A stretch of 64,000 bases of DNA from Catonia carolina (Eukaryota > Arthropoda > Insecta > Hemiptera > Achilidae): NCBI GenBank assembly GCA_035578175.1, contig JAQMRL010000001.1, positions 434,509,545 through 434,573,544 of the forward strand. Reading direction: 5' to 3'. How positions within the stretch are numbered: position 1 is the stretch's first letter; each line of letters begins with the position of its first letter. A program made the translations under genes and the position numbers. Positions 44,860-54,445 of the stretch are shown here, in pieces. Below the pieces are notes generated by a model, which was not told the DNA's origin, searched no databases, and worked only from the letters and a program-made list of their open reading frames with translations.

Positions 44860-45409
44860 CCCTTTATAGGGCAGTACTACGGGGGGAAATGTACATGTTG
44901 TAAAATGTTAAATTTTGTTTTATAGAAACTTGAATAATGTATTTCTAGTACCAGAACAGTAAGATATTTATTTTTTTATGTCAAGCCCTGGTAAGTATAC
45001 TTACCAAGGAATGTTTATTGAAATGGGAATCACATAACATTTAGCGGTAAGAATGCTTATTGAAACACCTTGTAGCCCCCATATAACAGAAAAATGTGGC
45101 GAATCTTATTTTTCTAATTACCATGAATGCTTGATTTCCCTTAAAAAAACTGGAATTTTCTAAGCACTGTACAAAAGTAATAGCAAAACAACATGGTAGC
45201 TAATGCTGGTATGAATCCTTACCACATTCGTGTAACTCACAAAGCAAATGGTCGCTGCGCGCTAATTTCAATATATGGATAGCCTACTCTTACCAGAGAA
45301 CATCTATAAAACAATAAAATGCCAATAAGGTTCAACTGCATAGCGTATTCTTTAAAAAAAATCGACCTTATTGCCAGTGCTAAGTATACCACCACAGACC
45401 TATAAAGGG
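44860..45409 (+). mobile_element. piggyBac-type MITE
   Basis: Terminal inverted repeats CCCTTTATAGGGC and the inverse of ...GACCTATAAAGGG, flanked on both sides by TTAA (44856-44859 and 45410-45413), the target that piggyBac elements duplicate. 550 bases without a transposase frame. An internal palindromic 'ggtaagtatacttacc' lies at about 44990-45006. Confidence 0.9.
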
Positions 45410-45479
45410 TTAACAGAAGGTGGGGAATTTTACTATCAGGAGAAAGTACATTCTCCGTTCAAAAATATGACTGTTGTCC

Positions 45480-45805
45480 ATTCAGACCAAGAGGTCTCTG
45501 CTCCATTTCCGCTTTAGACAACGTACAGTTGGAAAGTTCTTTTAAGGTACCTTATAGTTGTAGTTCCTTGCTAGGTCACGGGCTAGTTAGTTTGGATAGT
45601 TATCTAGTCATTCGCGAAATTTACTACAGAAGGACGCGGTTAGCTCCTTTACTGTCAAAATTTTGAAATCGTCTTGGAGGGTTTCATTGTTTAGATATAA
45701 AGAAGCAAGTCTTAAGAATTTTTTGATAGGCCTTGATCGACTTTAAGTTACTCTGCCACTGCTCCAAAGAGCTGGACAACATAAATCCAGGTTGGTCACA
45801 AAAAG
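45480..45805 (-). pseudogene. Jockey-like ORF2 C-terminus
   Basis: The minus strand reads RPIKKFLRLASLYLNNETLQDDFKI, VKELTASFCSKFRE, and further ...VRCLKRKWSRDLLV at the end, with a few stops. The order matches Jockey tails ('FQ.K.LR...L..DL.I..V', 'RLKR.WP.DLL'). A second, unrelated LINE piece starts at 45806. Confidence 0.65.
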
Positions 45806-46090
45806 ATTTCTTCTCCTTCAGCCTTTCCAGGATTAGGCATCTCTGCCTGTTCCAAACCTCTCAAATCTGCCCTTCTCTTTCGCGGGCGTCTTCGTTCTCT
45901 CCTGCCCAGTGTTTGCTTAGGTATCATATCCTCTCTCATTCTGTTTGCATGCTCTAACCACTGCGTTCTATTCTGGGATACCTTGTTGTTTATAGAGAAT
46001 ATGTTGAGTTCTTTCCTTATCTCGGTATTCCTGTAACGATCTTCTCTACTTCACCCATACATGACACAAAAGGATTTGTGAATCAAAATT
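45806..46090 (-). pseudogene. LINE family L2 ORF2 C-terminus fragment
   Basis: In pieces the minus strand reads EDRYRNTEIRKELNIFSINNKVSQNRTQWLEHANRM and then RRERRRPRKR with a GC-rich tail ('NPGKAEGEEI'). This corresponds to the IRKELNVYSLNKRVLQYRNQWKEHVKRM...GRPRKRW end of the L2 copy at 38.8 kb, diverged. Confidence 0.7.
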
Positions 46091-47885
46091 TTTAAACGGA
46101 GGTTCCAAGGATTAATTATGTGAAAAGTAGCTTCTTCTGACGGCGGTTAAATTAAATTTTTAAATGTAAACCTAATTTATTTCAAAACTTGCGAAGACCT
46201 GAACCACCTCAAAATCATAGAGAGAGTTTATAGAAACAAATAAAAATAACTTATTTGCTAACATCAAGTCCATAAATTAAAAAGAAACAGATTCTTAAAA
46301 ATAAATATCAAAACAACCTTTTGTTAGAAAGAGAAGGTGTGGGCGAATATCTTTTGTTTTGTTTACTACTATGGAAGAAAAAAATATGCTGACGTTATGA
46401 CTAAATTGTCGTTATCTTCATCCCACCTTAAAAATTATTCCATTTTTATTGCATTTCCTTTAAATTTCTTACAGATTAATCAGTCATTTCAATTAACTTA
46501 ACTGTAAATGAACTTTATACCGTTCCTTTAAGTTAATTTAACTTCGGTTATTAATGAATGATACGTTGTAAAAGAAAAACGATTTCCATGAAAAATTCAA
46601 TATTTTTACAATAAAATGGATTGTCAAAAAATTTTTAAAAATGACAAAACTTGTTAAATTTTTTAATTTTTCGAAAAATCTGGTTTTCTGATTTCTAGTA
46701 ATTTTAATGGTTGTTTTTCTAAAAGTACTGTTTTTTTAAATTATTAAATGTTGAAGTGGAACTTTCGACATTCGGAACTTTAAAAAAGTAACGATACTCA
46801 ATTTTTAAGACAAGTAAAAGTACAATTATTTTAAGGGTTCCAGTGATCCTACAGTTTTGTTGTAAATTGTATTCAAATAAACGATCGGAAACAAAACAAC
46901 TGTGTGATTTGACAAAACTAAATATTTCAACAAAACTACATCACAAGCAAATTGTATGAATTGTTAATTCCTGCGAGTATTAAGAAAATAACAAAAGAAA
47001 AACAGCATTTTATGGAAGATGCGAGAAAATCCAGATCAGAGAAAATAAAAAACTTTTGAGAAAAAAGACGATTGATTAAAAGAAGGAAAAACAAGATATG
47101 ACTTTCGGAAGATAATATAAAACTTAATATATAATATAAAACGTTAATCCGATACAATGAAGGATTATTGAAGAGAAAATACATCAGAGAAAGTAAAATT
47201 TCATATAAGAAAAGTGGGAAATAGGGGAAAGTCAATGTGTTACCGTGAAGTCCCATGCGATTTAATTCTTGTAAAAATATTGAATTCGGATCACAGAAAA
47301 TTGACAAACATCATTGTCAATTGTCATTGTCAATTTCAAACATTGTTAGAAATATTATTTATAAACAGATTATGGGCACTATCTTTTCAAGGAATTTAAA
47401 AAATATATAATAAAAGGAAAAATATAATAAACCAAATCAATTACCGGTTATAGATTTTTGATTTTGAAGGTTCCATTAAAAAATAACGCAGACAGAAGAT
47501 AGTCAGAAGAAAAGAGAATAACCCACAGTAAAGAAAGTTAAGAATGTGGGGTGCAAAAGGAGTTTCAGTTAATCTAATATAAAATGACAATAAATGACAC
47601 ATTATGATTTAACTTGATGCCACATAAAAACATTATAATAACAAAAGAGAAATTAAAGAGCCTCGTTATTTTAAACAAGTTAGCTTCAACATACAAGACA
47701 ATTCATTGTATAAAACGGATGCAATTAAAAAGTAATAAAATTTAAACAGTTAACACAACCATTTACTCTCTAAATTTAATCTGCATCGAAATACTCAATT
47801 GGAACATACTGACACGTAGTACTCAATCATAAAAAATATTCACGATGAATTATTAAAAACCAAACCACAATTCGTAATTTGCATA
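46091..47885. other. No gene seen between LINE debris and the GAS1-like gene
   Basis: AT-rich. A 123-residue minus-strand frame (46936-47307) is rich in Phe, Leu, Ile and Ser, as expected from AT-rich DNA, and shows no family motif. If the GAS1-like gene has a further 3' exon, it may lie here or beyond. Confidence 0.35.
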
Positions 47886-47891
47886 TTTATT
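47886..47891 (-). promoter_or_regulatory. Candidate poly(A) signal of the GAS1-like gene
   Basis: AATAAA on the minus strand, 83 bases after the stop codon. It would end the transcript if the donor at 47967-47968 is not used. Confidence 0.45.
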
Positions 47892-47968
47892 TGAGTGTTA
47901 TACCTAAAGAATTTATCATTCAAATAACACTGATTAAAATTAATCAAGTAGGAAGTATTTTGACTCAC

Positions 47969-48465
47969 CTTCGTCACGTGACCAGCATCCGGAAGATAAG
48001 AATTATGACGAAGAAATGATTAAATGAGGAATGAATGGAATTGCTAGATGAAATCGGTCGTTGAGGATGAAGTTCATTGGAATCGACATCGCCAGGCAAC
48101 GGTGGCAAAGGAGGCGTTTCTGGTTCTTTATGATAACAAAGTCTTGCCATATTCGTACGTATTCTAGGACAATCATATTCCTCACGACCGTCGCACCAAC
48201 ACGTATCTAATTTAGCTGCTTTTTGTTGTCTTCGTAAAATTGATATACTATTTTTACACCGGTATGAACACTTACGACCTTCAAACATCGAACGACAAAA
48301 TCTATGGTAGTAATCTAAAGCTGTCTGACACTGAGAATCCGCTGCACAGATTCCTTGAGCCACAACACATGATACAACAGTCTCATTGTGTGCACGTTCA
48401 ACGTCCGGCCGACATACTTCAAGCTTCGCTTTTGAGTTTGTACAAAATTCATCCTTACAATCACA
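47969..48465 (-). CDS. GAS1-like receptor, coding exon 2 (second GDNF/GAS1 domain and C-terminus)
   Basis: The acceptor is TTTTTTGTTTACAG before TGTGATTGT; the stop TGA is at 47974-47976. In phase with exon 1, the exon adds 163 residues. It first completes domain 1 (CDCKDEFC...C), then carries domain 2: CVVAQGICAADSQCQTALDYY, HRFCRSMFEGRKC, and a CWCDGREEYDCP...NMARLC block that closely follows the 'CVCDGLERPICESVKENMARLC' end of GAS1. One N-glycosylation site (NET, about residue 111) lies between the domains. A proline-rich linker and a hydrophobic end (FFVIILIFRMLV) fit a GPI-attachment signal. After the stop come five bases and then a consensus donor, so the exon may end at 47969. Family knowledge: GAS1 is a cell-surface co-receptor for Hedgehog and for GDNF-type signalling; the function here is inferred from homology. 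Confidence 0.88.
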
Positions 48466-48594
48466 CTGTAAACAAAAAATAAATACAAAATTCATTAAAC
48501 ACTAATAAAATTAAAGTTATTCAAAGTAGTTTCAAAAATTATTAATTTGAATCATAGATATAAGATGTATAAACACATATAAAATGATATTGTA

Positions 48595-48978
48595 GCTTAA
48601 GTCATCAGCCGAAAGGCTGGTTTCAATCGCTAGAGGCTTTACTAAGTAAAATGAGAAGTGAGGTGGTTTACCATTGTCTTCCTCACTGAGTGCAAAAGTA
48701 TGTTTATCAGCATGTCAGGCCCTCCGAAAAGCATCTACTTTACACCCTACAAATGAAAACTTCACTTCATTCTTCACCTAAGAGTCTGGCTGTATAATGA
48801 AACTCATTACTCTCAGAGGAGATAAATCTTAACTAGTGTCTTTTACACCTCTACCTCGTTTTGTTCTTAAATGCTTCAGTCATTGGCTGACTATGTGATT
48901 AAAAACAGAAATATTTTTTTTATCACTGGTATTAGCAGATCGAGTGTAAATAATTTAAAACTCCTCCTCCTATAGATG
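48595..48978 (-). mobile_element. SINE-A copy 7, intronic
   Basis: Inverse SINE-A from 'taagtcatcagccgaaaggctgg' to 'ctcctcctatagatggga'. More diverged than copies 3, 6 and 8, with no clear target duplication. Confidence 0.85.
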
Positions 48979-49065
48979 GGAGCTCACTTGATTGCTAGCG
49001 TAAGGAATTCGGGTGGAGGAAGATTGTTTGTACGATTCCCCTCCCTCCTCCTATAACCTAGTAGT

Positions 49066-49349
49066 ATAGGTATCAGACTAACTAATGTCCCATAGCCGAG
49101 CGAGTGAGAGGGAGATATGTGTCATAACTACGCGTGCGCTAAAGGTCTTTACCGTAATAATCCAAATCTGAAAACATACTACAGTCGTTATCTTGCTTGT
49201 TAGTTTACTGCATGCATAAACGCTTGCTTAAAACAATGAGTAAAATTAAAGGCAATGTTATTGGAACGGCGCGTATGGGTTGTGCGAGTGAGACCGTTAT
49301 GCATCCTCTCACTCCCACGGCTAGGGGACATTAGTTCGTCTGAATACTG
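49066..49349 (-). mobile_element. MITE2 copy 2, intronic
   Basis: Inverse of the element at 2430-2710, including 'atgtcccatagccgagcgagtgagag' at one end and 'ctctcactcccacggctaggggac' at the other. TA follows the right end. About 284 bases. Confidence 0.85.
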
Positions 49350-50036
49350 TAGTAATAATACCATTAGTACGCGTTCTTCTAAAAATATTACTCACAAACC
49401 ATTTCGAATAACTACTGTAGACCAGGCCCCCTTCCACTTCATCCCGCACTAGCAAACAAGTCACCTCCCAACTATACCTATAATTGTAGGCAAACATATA
49501 CTAAGACATAATCAGAAATGGGTAATCATGGGTTATTACGGGTAATTTTTGTAGGCGGTCAGAAATGTGTTATAAACGACAAGTTTTTACCAAATTGCTT
49601 TAGTTAACGAAATTTCCATATATAAGAAGAAAGTACGCTCAAGAAAAGCTAAGATCTGACATTATAATACTGCGATAAAACCTGTGTGCCTCCGTAAGCG
49701 AGTCAGTTGCTTAGAATGACTGGGAAAAGTGGTCTGCGAGAAGCTGAGAAATTTGAGAGACCCTTCGCAAGATAATGGTCTAAAGAAAGAAGACGAACAG
49801 TAGCTACAGGTTACGAGAGCGATAAAACCTACACAAGAAAAACAAACAGTTATTGTAAACGATCGGAAATGAAAACTAAAATTCTATAGACACCTGTTTA
49901 GAATGGATGAAAAACGTTTAACAAAACTACTTTATAAGACACTAAACAATAGGCCATAGGCGTCGCATAAATGGTTTAAAGAAATCAGAAAGAAGAAATC
50001 AAGAGAGAAAACTTAAATAAAACGAGAGTATAATAA

Positions 50037-50788
50037 AGGGTGATTCAAAAAGAGCGCCGGTTTTTAAACGGCTGGTAAATTTTTGTTTATCGGTTGGCAA
50101 CATTGTTTGACCTCATTTCTATTTTGGAGAACATTCCGATTGACGATTCAGTTGTAGTTTCTCTTGTATGCACAGCGAGTGACAGTTTGGTGGGGCTTTT
50201 GGTCGGGCGGTGTCATCGGCCCTTACTTTTTTGAAAATCAAGAAGGACAAGCCGTAACAGTAAATGGAGACCGATACCGTACGATGATTAGGGAGTTTTT
50301 GTGGCGTCATTTGGATGGACTGGACATTGACGAGTTGTGGTTTCAGCAGGATGGTGCCACCTGTCACGCTGCACGAGAAACAATGTTGTTGCTCCGTGAA
50401 CGGTTCCAGGATCGCATCATTTCTCGTAATTCCGACCATCAATGGCTACCAAGGTCGTGTGACTTAACGCCTTGTGACTTTCCTCTTTGGGGTCATCTGA
50501 AGTCATTGGTGTATGCCAATAAACCCCGAAACATCAATGACTTGAAGGAGGAAATTCGACGGGTTATCGGGCAAATGGAAGTCGAAACTTGTCATGCAGT
50601 AATATCCAATTTCATGGACAGAGTTGATGCGTGCCAGCGCAGTAGAGTAGGACACATGCATGACATCATTTTTCATACATGAAATCGGAAGGTAAGATGA
50701 ACTTGTTGATGTATTTATTTTCAGTTTTTCAATAAAATAAATCTCTTAATTTGATATATCAAAACCGGCGCTCTTTTTGAATCACCCT
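50037..50788 (+). mobile_element. DD41D-type (rosa-like) mariner relative, internally deleted
   Basis: Near-perfect terminal inverted repeats of about 28 bases: AGGGTGATTCAAAAAGAGCG at the left and its inverse at the right. At 752 bases it is shorter than the usual 1.2-1.3 kb. The left terminal repeat passes quickly into the second half of the transposase. It interrupts an L4 LINE copy inside the GAS1-like intron. The flanking TA is imperfect (AA to the left, TA to the right). Confidence 0.9.
50164..50682 (+). pseudogene. DD41D transposase, C-terminal two-thirds
   Basis: The frame of 172 residues contains VTVWWGFWSGGVIGPYFF, then LDIDELWFQQDGATCHAAR with the second catalytic D, then WLPRSCDLTPCDFPLWGHLKS with the last. 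Forty-one residues separate the D of QDG from the D of TPCD. This spacing defines the DD41D (rosa) group, distinct from mariner DD34D. The N-terminal DNA-binding region and the first catalytic D are deleted, so the first Met is not a real start and the protein cannot be active. No stop interrupts the rest, which suggests a young copy. Confidence 0.88.
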
Positions 50789-51234
50789 ATATATGTCTAA
50801 TGGATCAAAGTAAATTTAGACAACTCTTTACTGACTGACTTCAAGGGCTTCCACGAAGAACAGAAGTAGAACACGACATGGACGGAAGAATGAAGAAAAG
50901 CCTACAGTGAAAACATTCCGAGAATGTTAGCTGCAAAAAGAGATTCTACAAATGTCTTAAAAGTTACCCTTTACGAAAAACCTGAAATAACGTACTTTCA
51001 AGTTTTCTCAAGGTTTTTTTTTCAGTCGCACAACAGCTTTGGTTAATAGCGACTTCTATGTATTATGGAACATAATACATCGGCCAGTTTAGTGATACAA
51101 TAATAACAATAGCTAACAAAAAATAGTTCTACACGAGAAAATTAACAACAGTAAAATAAATACAATTAAAATAATACAAATATTCCTATCATCTCTCACA
51201 ATCTACAAAGTTGGCTTTAATTTGCAATAAGTTA

Positions 51235-51330
51235 AAATCCCTATGAATGAATCCAACTCGGGACCTTCCGCTTTGCAGTGTTTAGTGCAGTATGGCGTTC
51301 TAACCACTGGGCCACGGAGATAGCTCTTAC
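51235..51330 (-). repeat. tRNA-like SINE head
   Basis: On the minus strand an A-box-like GTGGCCCAGTGGTTAGAACG is followed about 35 bases on by GGTCCCGAGTTGGATTC, a diverged B-box. It does not fold into a full cloverleaf. The flank at 51.03-51.08 kb resembles the body of the other SINE-D copies. Confidence 0.55.
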
Positions 51331-51876
51331 GGTACTGACTGCTACATCACAAAATATTAGAATTTGTTTTGTTGTCTTTTAGAAATTATTTTAACTGTAT
51401 ATATTTTTCTGGCTAAGGTAACTATACCAAAAGAGTAGAGTATAAACACAACCTGCCGTATGTACAGTATGTTTTATAAATTTTATGAATTATCTTAAAG
51501 AGGTAAAATAACCCAGTTGTAAACCCGATACTATTTCCACACTATAAATTATTCTAACATCGTTTCTTGGGTTCTATGTTATTGGCCTGATTGAAGAGCT
51601 GATATTGCCTAAATTTCTGTATTAACGAGTTTGCATTACTTAGAGAGAAAACTTTGATATAGTTTCAATTTTAAAGTCAAAGTGTGCAATAAAATAAAGA
51701 ATCTTTCAGACATAAAACACAATTTGTTTAATGTGTTAATGTGGTTTAACACTGACGTAGATGGATCCAATGTAATTTACATTTGTTTTAAGACTCCCAA
51801 ATTACTTTATACTAAACAAAAAAACAAATACTTTTATGAGTAAAATAAATTAACATAATTAAAGTAATTTATTTTA
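51331..51876. other. Intron sequence without recognised features
   Basis: AT-rich, with no repeats that could be matched within the window. Confidence 0.4.
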
Positions 51877-51882
51877 TCTTAC

Positions 51883-52134
51883 GTTCATGAGTTGTTGTCC
51901 TTCATCAGATGAAGTAAGAGAAATAAGTGCCAGCTGACATGCCTCAGGGCAACGGGTTACTGGAGGATGTGCATGAAGAACTGATGAACAATCAACCATG
52001 TAACGTTGAAGGGCAGTGCTACATCCACCCCTGTACATGCATTTCATGCGTAAATCTTCACAGCTGGATGTTGCATCAATACCCAACTGTAACCCCAAAC
52101 TCATAGCTGCTGCTACCAGTACGATGGCCAACAT
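51883..52134 (-). CDS. GAS1-like receptor, first coding exon (signal peptide and GDNF/GAS1 domain 1)
   Basis: The ATG at 52132-52134 opens an 84-residue exon. Residues 1-22 (MLAIVLVAAAMSLGLQLG...) form a signal peptide. Cysteines at 25, 32, 38, 49, 62 and 66 follow the first GDNF/GAS1 domain: CEDLRMKCMYRGGCSTALQRYMVDC, then RCPEACQLALISL. Human GAS1 has the equivalent 'C..AL.QC....ECSYAY.QY...C' and 'RCPSHCISALIQL'. The exon ends AAC|GTAAGA in phase 0 and joins exon 2, whose CDCKDEFC continues the domain as in GAS1. The spliced protein is about 247 residues, shorter than human GAS1 (345). A splice acceptor lies three bases before the ATG. A GFR-alpha homologue is less likely, because there are only two domains and the second ends with the GAS1-like NMARLC block. 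Confidence 0.9.
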
Positions 52135-52137
52135 TAC

Positions 52138-52160
52138 CTAAACAGAAAGAGAAAAATAAT
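52138..52160 (-). promoter_or_regulatory. Splice acceptor just upstream of the start codon
   Basis: On the minus strand a pyrimidine tract (TTTTTCTCTTTCTGTTTAG) ends three bases before the ATG. This implies an upstream non-coding 5' exon, which lies beyond about 52.2 kb and could not be located. Confidence 0.6.
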
Positions 52161-52439
52161 ATTAATGATCAATCAGGAACTTAGTTTCAAATAAATGTTC
52201 AGTAACGATGAAAAAGTAAGAGTACCAAGACATTTAACTCAGTCAATCGGTTCTTTGTCGCGAACTCTTAAGTTATAAAAATTGTCACCCGAAACTACCA
52301 AAAAAATAGTAATAGTGAAGGTTCCGTAGGGGTTAGCAGCAGTGGCGGCTCGTGGCTTCAAAATAGGTAAAGAGTTGCAAATTTCCGTCATTTTTCAATA
52401 TGTTGAACGAAGTTCAAGTCCATGAGTCGGGAAATTTTA

Positions 52440-53290
52440 TATGTTAATTAGATCAACAAACCCATTAGTTACAAACCCAGCTTGACAACATTCACGAATG
52501 GTGTAAGAAATGGAGATTGAAGATTAAAGAGGATAACTCACCACATTTACATTAAAGAAACCAACATGTTCAGTGGTCACCTTGAACGGTACAGTACTCC
52601 AGTAGAAAAAAGAAGTTAATTATCTGGGTTTACATTTAGATCGAAGACTCACGTAGAGAAGTCATGTATGATCGAAACGAAAGGAACTTGGGCTGAAGTT
52701 ACGTCAATTGTTCTAGCTCTTAGACAATAAGTCTCAACTCTACCTTGGAAATAAAGCTCTCTTGTATAAAGTAAAGTCTAGTATAAAGTAATAATTGTAT
52801 CAAGTAATTTGGACTAGTAGGTTCAGAGCTATGGGGTACAGCTAGTTCATCAAATAAAGAAATACTGCAGCCCTTTCAATCAAAATGCCTGAGACTAAAA
52901 TCTGCAGTCCCATGGTACATAACCAATGAAATATTATACAACGATCTAAACCAGCCCTTCATAAAAGAAGAAATTAAACAACATTTACAAAAACTGGAAG
53001 ACTATCAAAATTCATTAGCAATTAACCTCCTTGACAACAGTGAAGATACTCACAGACTGAAACGTTTTAAAAGATTACACGTCTTACCTTTACAATTTTG
53101 TTAATTATTTAAACGTTTTTTCTTTTCTTTTCTACTTCAACTTCTAATCATCGTCATCGTCTCCAACTGCAACAACTTTGTGTTTCAAGATGTTGATTCA
53201 CAGCTCATCACGTTTAGTTTTGTACATATATTTTTTTCTTCACAGTTTAGTCTTTTTGAAACACACTACTGAGTGTGGTTTATATTTTAA
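52440..53290 (+). pseudogene. Jockey-like LINE fragment, plus-strand arm of an inverted pair
   Basis: In pieces reads ...YLGLHLDRRLT, ...ELWGTASSSNKEILQPFQSKCLRLKSAVPWYITNEILYNDLNQPF, and ends RLKRFKRLHVLPLQFC. This is the reverse transcriptase end and C-terminus of a Jockey-clade ORF2 with several stops. A 3' untranslated region runs on to 'acacactactgagtgtgg'. Confidence 0.8.
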
Positions 53291-53319
53291 ATCTAAGGAC
53301 ATTACTCAGATTTTTTCAT

Positions 53320-53715
53320 CTTTGCTTAAAGTTTATAATTACCTATATGTATAAAAAAAACTGATTACAAAAGAAATACACTGTTAAAAAAATTGGATCA
53401 GAAGTCAATTTAGGTCAGGATTGTCAGTTTTTAAAAATTTTAAATTACACGAATTATCTCCAATCAAAAGTCTAAATCTCCTAGGATATCACAGCATGTG
53501 CCTAATCAATTTCTTTGATAAGGGGAGTAGGGATAAAAAAATAGATTATAAAATGACTCAGCACATCGTCTTCTTCTTAGTCACTTCATGGATTAAGCAG
53601 TTAGGCCTGTTACGGAAACCATCTCCTCCTGGAGCGTCCAACACTCCTCTTAAAATTGGGTTTGTACTCGTGAGTTTTGAAATGTATAGATAAACTTTAA
53701 GCAAAGACGATAAAT
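53320..53715. other. Spacer between inverted Jockey copies
   Basis: The edges repeat each other inversely ('tctttgcttaaagtttata' at the left; 'taaactttaagcaaagac' at the right), so the inversion extends beyond the LINE ends. A plus-strand frame of 90 residues in the middle has no recognised motif. Confidence 0.5.
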
Positions 53716-53764
53716 GTCTGAATAATTATAATTATTACAATTAGGTATTTTAGAATGAAAATAT

Positions 53765-54365
53765 TAAACGTACTCAGTAGTGTGTTCCAAAAAAACTTTA
53801 CAATAAACAAGAAATAAAACTACATTTAACTTTAAACTGGGCATTAATATCTTGAAACATGAAGTAGTTGAAGCTGAAAATGATAACGACGTCATGGTCA
53901 GTAGTTGAAGATGAAGATGACAACGACGTCATGGTCAGTAGTTGAAGATGAAGATGACAACGACGTCATGGTCAGTAGTTGAAGCTGAAGATTACGTCAT
54001 GGTCATCATCATCAGATGGAGATGTTAATGATTCCAATTATGAAGTGACAATAATTAGTAGTAGAAGTAGAAAAAATTAAACGAGTAAATTGATTAACAG
54101 GATCGTAAAGGTAAGTTAAATGTTTTAAAACGTTTAAAGTGGTGGTCAAAGTAAGGCATTTTTGTTAAAAGCGCTGCGGTATTTCTATATTCGATAAACT
54201 AGCTCTACCGCATAGCTCTAAGACCCGTAAGTCCAAACTGGTTTGGGAATTACTTTGTATAAGACGACTTTATTTTTAAGAGAAAGTTGAGATTTACTGC
54301 CTAAGAGCCAGTACAATTGACGTAACTTCAGCCCAAGTTTTCGTTTCGTCCATATATAACTACAA
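53765..54365 (-). pseudogene. Jockey-like LINE fragment, minus-strand arm of an inverted pair
   Basis: Inverse of the same subfamily as at 52.4-53.3 kb: the 3' end is 'gtactcagtagtgtgtt', and 'cagtacaattgacgtaacttcagcccaag' matches the inverse of the other copy. Part of ORF2 is deleted. It includes a 37-base tandem repeat in its 3' region. Confidence 0.75.
53864..54005 (-). repeat. 37-base tandem repeat, nearly four units
   Basis: Units beginning 'gtagttgaag' start at 53864, 53901, 53938 and 53975. Each includes 'gatgaagatgacaacgacgt', with minor changes in the first and last. The other Jockey copy has only a related single stretch ('tcatcgtcatcgtctcc'). Confidence 0.9.
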
Positions 54366-54445
54366 ATTTGAGAATACAGACAACAAATTTCAGTAAATAA
54401 TACTAGGCTTTATACATACACAAATATAATATTTTTTTGTTTTAA

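Larger units (their letters stand above)
49745..50985 (+). pseudogene. LINE family L4 fragment, split by a DD41D transposon
   Basis: The left part reads KLKFYRHLFRMDEKRLTKLLYKTL and then HKWFKEIRKKK. The right part, after 50788, has 'actgacttcaagggcttccacgaagaacag' and 'aagcctacagtgaaaac', collinear with the right part of the L4 fragment at 34.1-34.3 kb. Old and frameshifted. The blocks resemble the tail of LINE ORF2 ('RLRFYGH..RM...RL...I'). Confidence 0.65.
48466..51882 (-). other. Intron of the GAS1-like gene (3417 bases)
   Basis: Donor GTAAGA (51877-51882) and acceptor TTTACAG (ending at 48466) flank the intron, with phase 0. It contains SINE-A copy 7, MITE2 copy 2, an L4 LINE fragment split by a DD41D transposon, and a tRNA-like repeat near 51.3 kb. 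Confidence 0.85.

Noticed and set aside
46936..47307. A 123-residue hydrophobic minus-strand frame
   Set aside because: It looks like a membrane protein but its composition is what AT-rich DNA gives by chance; no motif, no splice context, no copy elsewhere.
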